Assembly (NCBI GenBank): GCA_963826145.1
Contig: CAWGVW010000001.1
Location: 124,001 to 188,000, forward strand
Source of the DNA: JBGPLJ01 sp963826145
Lineage (GTDB): Bacteria; Pseudomonadota; Gammaproteobacteria; Steroidobacterales; Steroidobacteraceae
Reading direction: 5' to 3'
DNA length: 64,000 nucleotides
Shown here piece by piece: positions 53,445-62,596 of the stretch. The notes beneath the pieces are model-generated. The model worked only from the letters and a program-made list of their open reading frames with translations, searched no databases and had not been told where the DNA came from. Made by a program: the position numbers and the translations under genes. Every line of letters begins with the position of its first letter. The stretch's first letter is position 1.

Positions 53445-54560
53445 TCAGCCTGCCACTCGCAGAAGCGGTTCGCCGGCGACGGCTCGACGCCAGCCTGTCA
53501 GCACGCGCAGGTCGCGCTCGCCCCGCACCAGCGCGCGCAGTTCCTTCTGCGTCGCGAGTACTTCCGCGTTCAATTTGAGTTCCCCGGCAATCTTTCGGGT
53601 CTCGTCGGCGAGCCGCTTCACGAGCGCGAGCTGTTCCGGGTCTAGCCGGCCCCCTTCGCGTCGCGTTTCGAGGCGTTCGCCGCCCGCCGCCGCAATCACC
53701 TCCAGGAGTTCGCCGGAGCACTTGCTGCGCACCGCCGGCGGCAGCTCGGTCAGTCCTTCGAGTTCGCTCGCATCGCGCGGCATGCGATCGACGAGCGCCG
53801 AGAGCGCCGCATCGCTCAGGATCCACCCGCGAGGCCGATCGAGCCGCAATGCGCGCTCCTCGCGCCACGCTGCGAGGCGCCGCGCGGCCGCTGCCGGTTT
53901 TCCGGCGAGGGCGTTCACCCACTTCAGGCGCTCCCACGCAGTCGCGGGATCCTGCACATAGAGCGTCAGATCCTCGGCCGCCGCGGCATCCTCGGCGAGC
54001 CAGCCGGAGCGGCCGGCGGCTTCCAGCTTCTCGGCCAGGGCGTTCGCAAGCGGCAGGAGGTAACGCACGTCATCACGGGCGTACTTGAGCTGTGCCGCGC
54101 TCAAGGGCCTGCGCGTCCAGTCCGTGCGTGCGTGGCCCTTTTCGAGCGACACGCCGAGCACCTCGCGCACGAGATCGCCGAAGCCAATCTGCGGGGCGAA
54201 GCCGACGAGGCTCGCCGCCAGTTGCGTATCGAAGATTGGCCCGGGAACGGCATGCGTGGCATGCGCGAAGATTTCAAGGTCCTGATGGGCCGCGTGCAGC
54301 ACCTTGGTGCGCTTGCGATCGGCGAGGAAACGATACAGTGGCTCGAGCGCGACGTCGGCGAGCGCATCGATCAGCGCGAGCGACTGCGCCCCGGCGAGCT
54401 GCACCAGGCAAAGCCGCGGAAAATATGTACGCTCGCGCAGGAATTCCGTGTCGACGGCTACGCGCGAGTCGGATCCGATGGCATCGAGGAGCGCCGCGAG
54501 CCGTGGTGCGCTCGCGATCGGTTCCTCGTCTGCAATTCTGCCGGTATGGGGCTCGGACAT
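53445..54560 (-). CDS. rnd: ribonuclease D
   Basis: The 371-residue enzyme trims the 3' ends of tRNA precursors. The DEDD exonuclease motifs are present in order: VAVDTEFLRERTYF, LHAAHQDLEIFA, and YARDDVRYLLPL with the DEDDy Tyr. One or two HRDC domains follow (LDRPRGWILSDAALSALV). I chose the ATG at 54560; an earlier frame start would overlap the divergent neighbour's promoter region. Length agrees with E. coli RNase D (375 residues). Confidence 0.93.
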   Translation of the reverse strand: MSEPHTGRIADEEPIASAPRLAALLDAIGSDSRVAVDTEFLRERTYFPRLCLVQLAGAQSLALIDALADVALEPLYRFLADRKRTKVLHAAHQDLEIFAHATHAVPGPIFDTQLAASLVGFAPQIGFGDLVREVLGVSLEKGHARTDWTRRPLSAAQLKYARDDVRYLLPLANALAEKLEAAGRSGWLAEDAAAAEDLTLYVQDPATAWERLKWVNALAGKPAAAARRLAAWREERALRLDRPRGWILSDAALSALVDRMPRDASELEGLTELPPAVRSKCSGELLEVIAAAGGERLETRREGGRLDPEQLALVKRLADETRKIAGELKLNAEVLATQKELRALVRGERDLRVLTGWRRAVAGEPLLRVAG

Positions 54561-54598
54561 GTGAGCGTCACTTTCAGATGCGCTAGTCTCGCATCCCC

Positions 54599-55117
54599 AT
54601 GACCGAACTCGCACGAATCTTCGTCAACATCGCGCTGCTGCGTCGAGGGCCACAGGACCTGCCGGCCTCGGGATTCCTGCTCGGCGTCCTGCTGCTCGTC
54701 TCCGGGCTCGTGAATCTCGGGGTGGCGTTCGCGTTCGAACTCGACGTGGGTCTCATGCTCGGGCGCTTCGTGCTCGCCGCGGCGTTGAGCCTGATCCTTA
54801 CGATCGCCGTACTCTCGATCGCGTCGCGCCGGCAACGCTTTCTGCAGACCGCGACGGCGATGATCGGCGCCGAGCTAGTCACCGTGCCGTTCGGATTGCT
54901 GCTGTTCATTCTCGCGAAGCCCTATGGCAACTTCACGGAGCATCCCGAGTGGCTGCAGTTTCTGGACGGCCTGTACGAGGCATGGAACATCGTCATCGCG
55001 GGCTACATCTACCGCATGGCGCTCGAGCGCAGTCTCTTCGTCGGTGTCCTCGTCGCTTTCGCCTGTGAGATCATTGTGGTGCTCGCGATTCAAGGCGCAT
55101 TCCCACCACCGTCCTGA
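54599..55117 (+). CDS. conserved-looking membrane protein of unknown function
   Basis: The 172-residue protein has four predicted helices (about 26-45, 52-72, 85-105 and 145-165) with a soluble stretch near residues 108-130 (YGNFTEHPEWLQFLDGLYEA). No family is recognised. It diverges from rnd by 38 bases and precedes mpl by 8 bases, so it is probably co-transcribed with mpl. A role linked to cell-wall recycling is possible but not supported by the sequence itself. Confidence 0.65.
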   Translation: MTELARIFVNIALLRRGPQDLPASGFLLGVLLLVSGLVNLGVAFAFELDVGLMLGRFVLAAALSLILTIAVLSIASRRQRFLQTATAMIGAELVTVPFGLLLFILAKPYGNFTEHPEWLQFLDGLYEAWNIVIAGYIYRMALERSLFVGVLVAFACEIIVVLAIQGAFPPPS

Positions 55118-55125
55118 CACCATCC

Positions 55126-56514
55126 ATGCACGTCCACATTCTCGGCATCGCGGGCACGTTCATGGGCGGCGTCGCTGCGATCGCCCGTGCCGCCGGTCAC
55201 CGCGTCACCGGTTCCGATCGCAACGTCTATCCGCCGATGAGCACACAGCTCGAAGCGCTCGGTATCGAAATTGTCCAGGGCTACGGGCCCGAGCAGCTCA
55301 GTCCGGCGCCGGACATCGTCGTGGTCGGCAACGTAATGACGCGCGGTGTGCCCGTCATCGAGGCGCTTCTGTCGAGCGGGATTGCCTACACGTCGGGTCC
55401 TGAGTGGCTCGCGGCCAACGTGTTGCGCGGACGGTCGGTGCTCGCGGTCGCGGGCACACACGGCAAGACCAGCACGACCAGCATGCTCGCCTGGATGCTG
55501 GAGCAGGCGGGCCTCGAGCCGGGATTTCTGATCGGCGGCGTGCCGCCGAATTTCGGCGTGAGCGCCAGGCTCGGACGTCCGCCCTTCTTCGTCATCGAAG
55601 CGGACGAATACGACACGGCGTTTTTCGACAAGCGCGCCAAGTTCGTTCACTACCGGCCGCGCACGGCACTTCTGAACAATCTGGAATTCGATCACGCCGA
55701 CATCTATCCGGACATCGAATCCATCGAGCGCATGTTTCATCAGCTCGTGCGCACCGTGCCGAGCGACGGGCTCATCGTCGCGCATGCGGCGGATCAGCAT
55801 CTGCAACGGGCGCTCGCGCTCGGCTGCTGGACGCCCGTCGAAGGGTTTTCACGCATGCCGGTCCCCGGCGCGCGCTGGACCGTGGATGCCGCGAACGGCG
55901 GCGATTTCAGCGAGTTTCGGGTGCTCGAGGACGGCAAGCCACGGGCGACCGTGCGCTGGTCGATGTTCGGCGCACACAACGCGGAGAACGCCATCGCAGC
56001 CATCGCCTGTGCGCGCCACGCCGGCGTGCCCGTCGAGCAGGCCGCGGCCGCGCTCGAATCCTTTCAGGGCATCAAGCGCCGGATGGAAATGATCGGCAAG
56101 GCCGGCGGCATCACCGTGTACGACGACTTCGCACACCATCCGAGCGCGATCGCGACAACGATCGACGGGCTGCGGCGGCGCGTCGGCAAGGCTCGTATTG
56201 TCGCGGTCCTCGAACCGCGCTCGAACACCATGAAGATGGGCGTGCACCGGGAAACGCTCGGGGCGTCGCTCGCTGGCGCAGACGACATCTGGCTTTACGA
56301 ACCGCCTGGTCTCGGCTGGACGATTGCCGATTCGACACGCTCGCTCGGCAGTCGCGCCCGGATCGTCAATGACATCGACACTCTGGCAACGGCGCTCGCC
56401 GCGTCGGCCAAGCCCGGCGATCATATTGTCGTCATGTCTAACGGCGGCTTTGGCGGTTTGCATCGCCGCCTGCTCGATGCTCTCTCGAAGTCCGGCCAAG
56501 GCGCATCCCGATGA
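55126..56514 (+). CDS. mpl: UDP-N-acetylmuramate:L-alanyl-gamma-D-glutamyl-meso-diaminopimelate ligase
   Basis: The 462-residue Mpl recycles cell-wall tripeptide by joining it to UDP-MurNAc. The N-terminus HILGIAGTFMGGVAAIARAAG is the Mpl form, distinct from MurC. The ATP site GTHGKTSTTSMLAWML, EADEYDTAFFDKRAKFVHY and the Mur ligase C-terminal DDFAHHPSAIATTIDGLR follow. Length matches the E. coli enzyme (457). ubiX overlaps its stop by four bases, suggesting coupling. Confidence 0.96.
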   Translation: MHVHILGIAGTFMGGVAAIARAAGHRVTGSDRNVYPPMSTQLEALGIEIVQGYGPEQLSPAPDIVVVGNVMTRGVPVIEALLSSGIAYTSGPEWLAANVLRGRSVLAVAGTHGKTSTTSMLAWMLEQAGLEPGFLIGGVPPNFGVSARLGRPPFFVIEADEYDTAFFDKRAKFVHYRPRTALLNNLEFDHADIYPDIESIERMFHQLVRTVPSDGLIVAHAADQHLQRALALGCWTPVEGFSRMPVPGARWTVDAANGGDFSEFRVLEDGKPRATVRWSMFGAHNAENAIAAIACARHAGVPVEQAAAALESFQGIKRRMEMIGKAGGITVYDDFAHHPSAIATTIDGLRRRVGKARIVAVLEPRSNTMKMGVHRETLGASLAGADDIWLYEPPGLGWTIADSTRSLGSRARIVNDIDTLATALAASAKPGDHIVVMSNGGFGGLHRRLLDALSKSGQGASR

Positions 56515-57140
56515 GCCCGCAAGCGCGGACGAATACGTTCGCCGTTGGCATGACCGGCGCTTCGGGCGCGCAGTACGGTCTGCGGCTCGTGCAATGCCTG
56601 ATCCGGTCCGGTCGTCGCGTGCAGCTCCTGCTGTCGAAACCCGCCCTCATCGTGATCGGTTCGGAAACCGATCTTTCGGTCTCCGCTCGCCCGGTGGAGA
56701 TCGCAAAGACGCTCGGTGAACGTTTCGGTGCGACGTCCGGGCAACTGCTCGCGTATGGTCCGGAGGAGTGGACTGCGCCGCTCGCGAGCGGTTCAGGCGC
56801 GCCGGCTGCGATGGTGGTCTGTCCCTGCAGCATGGCAACGCTCTCGAGCATCGCGGCCGGGGCGAGCCGCAGTCTCCTCGAGCGCGCGGCGGACGTTGCC
56901 ATCAAAGAAGGGCGCAAGCTCATCCTCGTGCCGCGCGAGACGCCGTTCTCCGCCATTCATCTTGAGAACATGCTGAAGCTTGCAAGGCTTGGTGTGGTCA
57001 TCCTGCCGGCGAATCCCGGCTTCTACCATCGCCCGGTGCGCATCGAGGAGCTGGTCGATTTCGTCGTTGCGCGCATCCTCGACCATCTCGACGTCGAGCA
57101 CGAGCTGGTGCCGCGCTGGGGTTCGGGGACGGACGAATGA
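56511..57140 (+). CDS. ubiX: flavin prenyltransferase UbiX
   Basis: The 209-residue protein makes the prenylated FMN cofactor used by UbiD decarboxylase in ubiquinone synthesis. The FMN site GMTGASGAQYGLRL, the Ser/Cys segment VVCPCSMATLSSIAAG, KLILVPRETPFSAIHLENM and ILPANPGFYHRP are diagnostic. It begins at an ATG overlapping mpl and ends overlapping the Lon-domain gene by four bases. Confidence 0.96.
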   Translation: MSPQARTNTFAVGMTGASGAQYGLRLVQCLIRSGRRVQLLLSKPALIVIGSETDLSVSARPVEIAKTLGERFGATSGQLLAYGPEEWTAPLASGSGAPAAMVVCPCSMATLSSIAAGASRSLLERAADVAIKEGRKLILVPRETPFSAIHLENMLKLARLGVVILPANPGFYHRPVRIEELVDFVVARILDHLDVEHELVPRWGSGTDE

Positions 57141-57772
57141 GCGGGGCAGGGGGCGGTGCTTCGCTCGAGCACGTGCCGGGAGAGATGGCGCTTTTCCCGC
57201 TCCGGACCGTGCTCTTTCCCGGCGGTCCGCTCGAGCTTCGGATCTTCGAGCCGCGCTATCTCGACATGATCCGCGGCGTGCTCAAGACGCAAACCGAATT
57301 CGGTGTCGTGCAGATCCTGACGGGCGGCGAAGTCGGCGCATCGGAAACCGTCGAGGTCGGAACGGGTGCCCGCATTGTCGACTTCTCCGAGCTACCCGAC
57401 GGGCTCCTCGGCATTTCCTGCCGTGGAACGCGACGGTTCCGGGTCAAGTCGCGCCGGCAGCAGCGCGATGGTCTCAATCTGGGCGTCGTCGCGTGGCTTG
57501 AGGAGCCGGGCACAATCGCACTGCCGCCTGCCTTTCGGCCGCTCGGTCAATTCGCCGAATCGCTCCTTGCTGAGTTCGCCGACACCTACTCCGGCACCGA
57601 GACGAAGCTCGACGACGCCGGCTGGGTCGGCTATCGATTGAGCGAGATACTGCCGCTGTCGCCGGCGGAGAAGCAGCGTTCACTTGAACTCGACGATCCC
57701 GTCGAGCGGCTCGCGCTGCTTGCGGCATTCACAGCCCGGCTGCGCGGGCGAAGGCAAGCCCGCGACGCTTGA
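57137..57772 (+). CDS. Lon N-terminal (substrate-binding) domain protein
   Basis: The 211-residue protein consists of a Lon N-terminal domain without the ATPase or protease parts. Typical stretches are LFPLRTVLFPGGPLELRIFE, PRYLDMIRGVL and the helical half LGQFAESLLAEFADTY with RLSEILPLSPAEKQ. Such free domains are common in Proteobacteria; a role in binding unfolded proteins is inferred. Its last 44 bases overlap the convergent CPBP gene. Confidence 0.9.
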   Translation: MSGAGGGASLEHVPGEMALFPLRTVLFPGGPLELRIFEPRYLDMIRGVLKTQTEFGVVQILTGGEVGASETVEVGTGARIVDFSELPDGLLGISCRGTRRFRVKSRRQQRDGLNLGVVAWLEEPGTIALPPAFRPLGQFAESLLAEFADTYSGTETKLDDAGWVGYRLSEILPLSPAEKQRSLELDDPVERLALLAAFTARLRGRRQARDA

Positions 57773-58628
57773 CGATGACGAACGCGACCCCCATGAGGAC
57801 GGTCCAGCCGAATACCAGCCAGCCGACGAAGTGATCGAAGCTGCCCTGCAGGAAGGCGAGCGGCGCGGCATCGTTGGCAGTCGTCGATTCCCGGACGATC
57901 AGCATCGCAGTGACCCAGCCGGCATGCAGGCCGACGCAACCGGCTGTGTGTCCCATCCAGCTGCGGACGGCGCCGAGCAATACGGCGATGCCGAGGTAGA
58001 CCAGAAACGCATCCACGATCGCTCCGGGCCGCGCGAACAGGCGAAGCGTCATTTCAAGCCAACGCCAACCGCTTGCCCAGTGCAGCTCAAGGTCCGGTAC
58101 GCGTGCCTTGCCGACGAAATGCAGCACGGCAAACAGGAGCGACGTAGCGATGACCGCTGTGACCGTGCCCCGGTCGCGCTCGACGGCCGCGTGCAGGATG
58201 CCGCGAAAGAGAGTCTCCTCGATCAGCGCGACGATGAGACCCCCGACAATGCTCGAGATCACGAGATCGACGACGAACGCGCCGTTGTATGCAATGTTCG
58301 GTTTCGGCAGCCGCAGGTCCGCGGCGAACATGAGAGCGAGCATCGGAATCATCATCGCGACGCCGGCCACGAAGTACTTGAAGAGGATGGCGAGATAGTC
58401 ACGCGTCGGCGGTGCGAACCCGAGGTCCTGGCGATTCCCGAGCCGGTACCGTCGCACCACCCAGATGACCCCGGACAGCGCGATGAGCATCGCGAGGCGG
58501 CTCGCAACACGGTGAAACTTCCAGCTGTCATCGATCGCGTGCGCAAGGAGGTAGCCCGGATAGGCAACCGTCGCCGTGAGCAGCAGGGTGACGACGGTGA
58601 CGACGATGATCCAGACAAGAGCGCGCAT
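57729..58628 (-). CDS. CPBP family intramembrane metalloprotease
   Basis: The 299-residue membrane protein has about eight helices and the CPBP motifs: IEETLFRGIL, LLFAVLHFVG, and HTAGCVGLHAGWV. It is the second CPBP protein of the window and is unrelated in detail to the one at 11818. The substrate is unknown. Its tail overlaps the convergent Lon-domain gene by 44 bases. Confidence 0.85.
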   Translation of the reverse strand: MRALVWIIVVTVVTLLLTATVAYPGYLLAHAIDDSWKFHRVASRLAMLIALSGVIWVVRRYRLGNRQDLGFAPPTRDYLAILFKYFVAGVAMMIPMLALMFAADLRLPKPNIAYNGAFVVDLVISSIVGGLIVALIEETLFRGILHAAVERDRGTVTAVIATSLLFAVLHFVGKARVPDLELHWASGWRWLEMTLRLFARPGAIVDAFLVYLGIAVLLGAVRSWMGHTAGCVGLHAGWVTAMLIVRESTTANDAAPLAFLQGSFDHFVGWLVFGWTVLMGVAFVIVKRRGLAFARAAGL

Positions 58629-58735
58629 GCCGCGGCAATTGTAGTGGAATGCGCGGCAAATTCACGTTGCCCGCATTGCCGCGCGCGGCGCTCAATATCC
58701 GCCCCACCGGTCAAACGAGTCGCAAGGAGAGAAGC

Positions 58736-59116
58736 ATGGAGGCACAGGAAGCCCTCGGAATCGTTGCCGCCCTCGCCAACGGCGTGCATCCGTTCAGCGG
58801 CGAAGTGTTCGCGGATGGCAGCCCCTACCAGCACCCGGATATCGTGCGCGCACTGTTCGCCGCTACACGGGCGCTCGAAGGAAGCCGCCGCCAGCTGGCG
58901 CGCCAGCGCGAACTGCCGGCCAATGTCGGCAAGCCCTGGAGTGCCGAGGAGGACGAGCGGCTGCTCGCGGCATTTGATTCGGGGCAGGCCCGAGCCGCTA
59001 TCGCACACGCACACGACCGCACCGCGGGCGGCATCGAGGCCCGGCTCGAAAAGCTGGGCCGACTCGCGCCCGGGGAGTCGGGCTTGCGCCTGCGCGGACG
59101 GGTAGTTGCCGGGTGA
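58736..59116 (+). CDS. small protein with Myb/SANT-like motif
   Basis: The 126-residue protein starts at an ATG preceded by AAGGAG (58724-58729). Its N-terminal part (IVAALANGVHPFSGEVF, YQHPDIVRALFAATRAL) looks like a conserved helical region. Residues 66-108 (KPWSAEEDERLLAAF then IAHAHDRTAGGIEARLEKLG) resemble a Myb/SANT-like helix-turn-helix with the Trp and acidic cluster. It may bind DNA. A methyltransferase gene follows 15 bases downstream. No family name is recalled. Confidence 0.65.
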   Translation: MEAQEALGIVAALANGVHPFSGEVFADGSPYQHPDIVRALFAATRALEGSRRQLARQRELPANVGKPWSAEEDERLLAAFDSGQARAAIAHAHDRTAGGIEARLEKLGRLAPGESGLRLRGRVVAG

Positions 59117-59131
59117 TATCATCGCGGCCGC

Positions 59132-59830
59132 ATGGCGAAGCCATCCAAAGACGATCCCAGCAAGCCGCAGGTCGAAAGCTACGACTACAAGAAGGCTTTC
59201 TATCGCAGCAAGGCGGTTGCGGACGACTACGATCAGCACCGCTTCACGACGCCGGCCCGCATGCGGCGCAACGAACGCAAGTGGCGCGCCATCGGCAAGG
59301 CCTTTGCCCAGGCACCGGGCATGAAGCGCGTGCTCGACTTGCCCTGCGGGACGGGTCGGTTCACCGGACGCCTGGCACAGAGCGGCTATGAAGTCGTCGG
59401 CAGCGACATTTCGCTCGAGATGATCGGCAAGGCCGTGACTGCGGGCGCCGCCGCGGGTTCTGCTGTCCTCGGCTTCGTGCAGGGCAACGCCGAAAAGCTG
59501 CCGTTTGGAAGCGCCGCGTTCGACTGCGTGATGTCGATCCGGTTCATGTTTCACGTCGACCCGGAAGTGCGGATCCGGATCCTGCGCGAATTCGGCCGCA
59601 TCGCGCGCCGTCAAATCGTCGACTACCGCCACCAATACTCGATGCGCTATCGCAAATGGCAGGCGCTGCGCGCACTCGGCCTCACGCGCAAGCCCCTCGA
59701 GCGCGTATCGCGCGAGCGGCTGCAGCACGAGTTCACAAGCGCGGGCCTTACGATCCGCGCCATCATCCCGGTGTCGCGCGGCTGGTTTTCGGACAAGTGG
59801 GTCGTGTTGAGTGAGCGCACTGCCGGCTGA
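59132..59830 (+). CDS. class I SAM-dependent methyltransferase
   Basis: The 232-residue protein has the Methyltransf_11 layout: motif I RVLDLPCGTGRFTGRLA, a binding-site acid region VVGSDISLEMI, and FGSAAFDCVMSIRFMFHV as motif IV. Its substrate cannot be deduced. The start lies 15 bases after the Myb-like gene. The downstream kinase gene begins at a GTG inside its last 20 bases, a coupled arrangement that suggests the two act together. Confidence 0.85.
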   Translation: MAKPSKDDPSKPQVESYDYKKAFYRSKAVADDYDQHRFTTPARMRRNERKWRAIGKAFAQAPGMKRVLDLPCGTGRFTGRLAQSGYEVVGSDISLEMIGKAVTAGAAAGSAVLGFVQGNAEKLPFGSAAFDCVMSIRFMFHVDPEVRIRILREFGRIARRQIVDYRHQYSMRYRKWQALRALGLTRKPLERVSRERLQHEFTSAGLTIRAIIPVSRGWFSDKWVVLSERTAG

Positions 59831-60488
59831 CAGCGCGCGGCAGGCGGAGCGCTTCGCCGGCACGAGCTTCGAAGGCTTGGGCGTCCTCGAGGAAATCGGG
59901 CGCGGCCGGCGCAGCCGCGTTTATCGGTGCCGCTGGCAGGACCGCGAATGCGCGCTCAAGATCTACGAGCCTCAAGCGGCCCTGCGGCACCAGCGCATCA
60001 CTGGCGAGGGCATTGCGGATTTCGAGTACGCGAGGAATCTCGCCTATTTTCGCGCTCCCGGCCTCGACCGCTATGTCGCGGAGCCGTTCGGGCGGGTCGC
60101 CCAGGGGCAACTGCAGGCGCTCGCACAGGAGCTGCTCGAGGGCCGGTTGTACTACGATTATTATCGTGAGCGATCGGGCGCTGTTGCGCCGAGCCTCGCG
60201 CGCGATCTCGAACGACTCGTTGCACTCGCTCATGCGGCGGGGCTTTATGATATGGACCTGCATGCCACGAATGTCATGGTGGTCGAGGATGCGAGCGGCG
60301 CCCCGGTGCCGAAGCTCTTCGACTTCAATCTCATTCCATTTCACGTGCGTCCGCAGAATTTCCTCATCGGGTGGCTGCTGCGCGCCGGGCTCGTCAGCCC
60401 CGAGTCGCGGGACTTGAGGCGCCTGAAGAATTTCCACGATTTTCGTCCCATAGAGCGGCGGCTCAAGCGCCGAGCCACGGAGTCTTAA
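59811..60488 (+). CDS. small protein kinase-fold protein (lipopolysaccharide kinase / RIO-like)
   Basis: The 225-residue protein has a reduced kinase fold. The glycine-rich loop is GRGRRSRVY, Lys50 in CALKIYE is the ATP-binding lysine, the catalytic loop is YDMDLHATNVMV (Asp149, Asn154) and the metal site reads KLFDFN (Asp171). This resembles YrbL-type and LPS core kinases. It starts at a GTG overlapping the methyltransferase gene by 20 bases. Substrate unknown. Confidence 0.75.
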   Translation: MSALPADSARQAERFAGTSFEGLGVLEEIGRGRRSRVYRCRWQDRECALKIYEPQAALRHQRITGEGIADFEYARNLAYFRAPGLDRYVAEPFGRVAQGQLQALAQELLEGRLYYDYYRERSGAVAPSLARDLERLVALAHAAGLYDMDLHATNVMVVEDASGAPVPKLFDFNLIPFHVRPQNFLIGWLLRAGLVSPESRDLRRLKNFHDFRPIERRLKRRATES

Positions 60489-60491
60489 GCG

Positions 60492-60665
60492 TTGAGCGAA
60501 CTGAAGACCTGGATCTGCCTCATCTGCGGCCACATCTACGATGAAGCGCAGGGTGACCCCGAGCACGGCGTCGCGCCGGGGACTCGCTGGGAGGACGTGC
60601 CCGAAAGCTGGAGCTGCCCCGATTGCGGGGCGATGAAGAGCGACTACGAGATGGTCGAGCTTTAG
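60492..60665 (+). CDS. rubredoxin
   Basis: The frame from TTG at 60492 to TAG at 60665 encodes 57 residues of a typical rubredoxin: KTWICLICGHIYDEAQGDP, GTRWEDVPESWSCPDCG. The four iron-binding cysteines sit in ICLICG and SCPDCG. Rubredoxins carry single electrons, for example to alkane hydroxylases or in oxidative-stress defence. No partner reductase or hydroxylase is nearby. It starts 4 bases after the kinase stop and its end overlaps the convergent TraB/GumN gene by 4 bases. Confidence 0.92.
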   Translation: MSELKTWICLICGHIYDEAQGDPEHGVAPGTRWEDVPESWSCPDCGAMKSDYEMVEL

Positions 60666-61549
60666 AGCTGCCGGGCGTGGTGCCCGTCCTTCTTCAGCAT
60701 CCGAAGGACGCTATCGCCTCCGACCAGATGTCCGGCACCGATGATGACGAGGTAGTCGCGCCGCTCCTTGAGGAGCCCCTCGATGCCGCCGGCAAAACGC
60801 CGGTTGCGGTCGAGGATCATCGCCCGGTACAGCTCCGGATTGCGCTCCATCTGGCGGAACGCCGTCTTGCGCAGCGTGCGTTCGTCGCCGCGCTTCCAGG
60901 CGTCGAGCATCTCGTTCATCTGCGTCTCGACGTCGCCGAGTTCGTCGATCGACTGCGTGAGGAGCGCCGCCTGCTCATGCGGACTCATGCTCGAAAAGAG
61001 CTGCAATTGCTCCTCCGCCGTCTCGAAGCCGCAGATCTCCTTGTGATCCTCGCGCGCGCGCGTGAGAAAATGCTTCTCGACGCCCTCATTCGGATTGAAG
61101 CCGAGTTTGACGAGTTCGGTCACCGACGCGGTAATCGCAACGAACCAGGGCTGATAACCGTCGAGTGGCACGAGATCGATTCCGAGGGCGCTCGCTTTGT
61201 CGCGCACGGCCGGATAGTCGGGCCCGAGCTCGCTCGTCAGGGTCTTGCCCGGCGGCAGGCGGGCGAGCGACAGCATCTTCAGGGCGAGCGCGCCTTCGTC
61301 GGTGTCGTCGAAGTCGATCTCCATGCAGAGCGCCTCGGCGTCCCGGTAAGCGTTCTCGAACTCCGGCGCCAGCGGATAGTCGCTCGGGCGCAGCAGGTGA
61401 AAGGAGCCCATGACGTAGACGTGGTTGTGCTCGCCAGGTACGACCCAGAGGAAGTGCCGGTCGTGCGCAGGCCGGCTGGCGCAGCTGCCGAGGAGGGCGA
61501 CTGCGAGGAGGGCTGCGACGAAACGCTTGAGTTCAGGCCCAGACGACAC
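60662..61549 (-). CDS. TraB/GumN family lipoprotein
   Basis: The protein of about 295 residues starts at GTG 61549 and has a lipoprotein signal (FVAALLAVALLGSC, Cys23 in the lipobox). The TraB/GumN domain shows VYVMGSFHLLRPSDYP at the start, LGIDLVPLDGYQPWF and YLVIIGAGHLVGGDSVL at the end. Family members are putative metalloproteases of the envelope. A longer in-frame start exists but would lie within the cpdA gene; the chosen start overlaps the cpdA stop by 17 bases. Confidence 0.85.
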   Translation of the reverse strand: MSSGPELKRFVAALLAVALLGSCASRPAHDRHFLWVVPGEHNHVYVMGSFHLLRPSDYPLAPEFENAYRDAEALCMEIDFDDTDEGALALKMLSLARLPPGKTLTSELGPDYPAVRDKASALGIDLVPLDGYQPWFVAITASVTELVKLGFNPNEGVEKHFLTRAREDHKEICGFETAEEQLQLFSSMSPHEQAALLTQSIDELGDVETQMNEMLDAWKRGDERTLRKTAFRQMERNPELYRAMILDRNRRFAGGIEGLLKERRDYLVIIGAGHLVGGDSVLRMLKKDGHHARQL

Positions 61550-62279
61550 GGGTGCCGATCGTGCCATCCGCGCCGAGTTCGAGCCAGCGATATCCGGGAG
61601 GACGCCGATCGAGCTCGAAGTGGTCGCTTCCCGGGAGGAATTGCGCGCAGGTCGAGGGCGTCGACATGAAATGAACACCGGCGCGGTCGCCGTCGTAGGC
61701 CTGATGCACATGGCCCCAAAGCACGCCCCGGACGTTCCGGTGGCGGTCGAGCACGTCGAGGAACTCGCTGGAGTTCTTAAGCCCCACATCATCGAGCCAG
61801 CGGCTGCCCATCGGAACCGGCTGGTGATGGAGGCACACGAGCGAGTGCAGGTCGCGACCGTCGGCGAGCTGCTGTTCGAGTGTTGCGAGGCTTGCGCCGC
61901 TCAGATGCCCCGCTGCGGCGCCGTCGATGCAGCTGTCGAGCATGACCACCTGCCAGTTGCCTTTGCGCAAGGTGCCGCCGAGCTGGTAGGGCTCGTTCGC
62001 GAGGGCGCTGCGCATGGCAGGAAGCTCGTCGTGATTGCCCGGAATACAGTAGACGGGCACGCCGAGGCTTCCGAAAACCTCGCGAAACGTCTCGTAGCCG
62101 CCCGGATCGTCCTGCACCAGGTCGCCCGTCGCGAGGACACCATCGCAGGGCCAGTGGTGGTGGCGTGCATGTTCGATGACCTGCAGCAGGGCACTGTACG
62201 TCTCCACGCCACGCAGTCGACCATTGCGGTCGGCGTAGAGGTGCGGATCCGTGAACTGCAGTAGAAGCATAGAACTCAT
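61533..62279 (-). CDS. cpdA: cAMP phosphodiesterase CpdA-like metallophosphoesterase
   Basis: The 248-residue protein has the class III phosphodiesterase metal motifs: QFTDPHLYAD, ATGDLVQDDP, CIPGNHDELPAM, VCLHHQPVPMG, and WGHVHQAYD. This order and length (E. coli CpdA 275 residues) fit an enzyme that hydrolyses cAMP. It overlaps the TraB/GumN gene downstream. The divergent gene is tkt, 317 bases away. Confidence 0.85.
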   Translation of the reverse strand: MSSMLLLQFTDPHLYADRNGRLRGVETYSALLQVIEHARHHHWPCDGVLATGDLVQDDPGGYETFREVFGSLGVPVYCIPGNHDELPAMRSALANEPYQLGGTLRKGNWQVVMLDSCIDGAAAGHLSGASLATLEQQLADGRDLHSLVCLHHQPVPMGSRWLDDVGLKNSSEFLDVLDRHRNVRGVLWGHVHQAYDGDRAGVHFMSTPSTCAQFLPGSDHFELDRRPPGYRWLELGADGTIGTRVVWA

Positions 62280-62596
62280 CGCCCGCCATGCCCGCTCATG
62301 CGGAGATCAAGTAAGGTGAGAGGCGAATTTCCCGATCTCGGCAGGGCGTACGCAGACTCGGGATTCGCGGCGCATGATAACAAACGCGCTTACGGGGAAT
62401 CTTGAACCCGGTCATGCCAAGCGGATCGGCGCCGCACGTCTGCAATTCGAGACAGAAGCGGGATTGCGGGCATTTTGTGACGGATGGCGCGTTTTGGTGC
62501 GCCGATAGCGGACGGGCGACGATGCAAAGCGTCCGTTGCTCCGGGCGGCGGAGTGTCGGAGAATCCGCGCCTTTCTTTTTAGGGGAAGCCAAGAGA
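62280..62596. other. divergent cpdA / tkt intergenic region
   Basis: These 317 bases contain no plausible gene or RNA. I could not place a convincing promoter for either neighbour. A short CGGACG/CGTCCG inverted repeat lies near 62508-62533, and GGGGAAG about 10 bases before the tkt ATG is a likely ribosome site. Confidence 0.45.
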
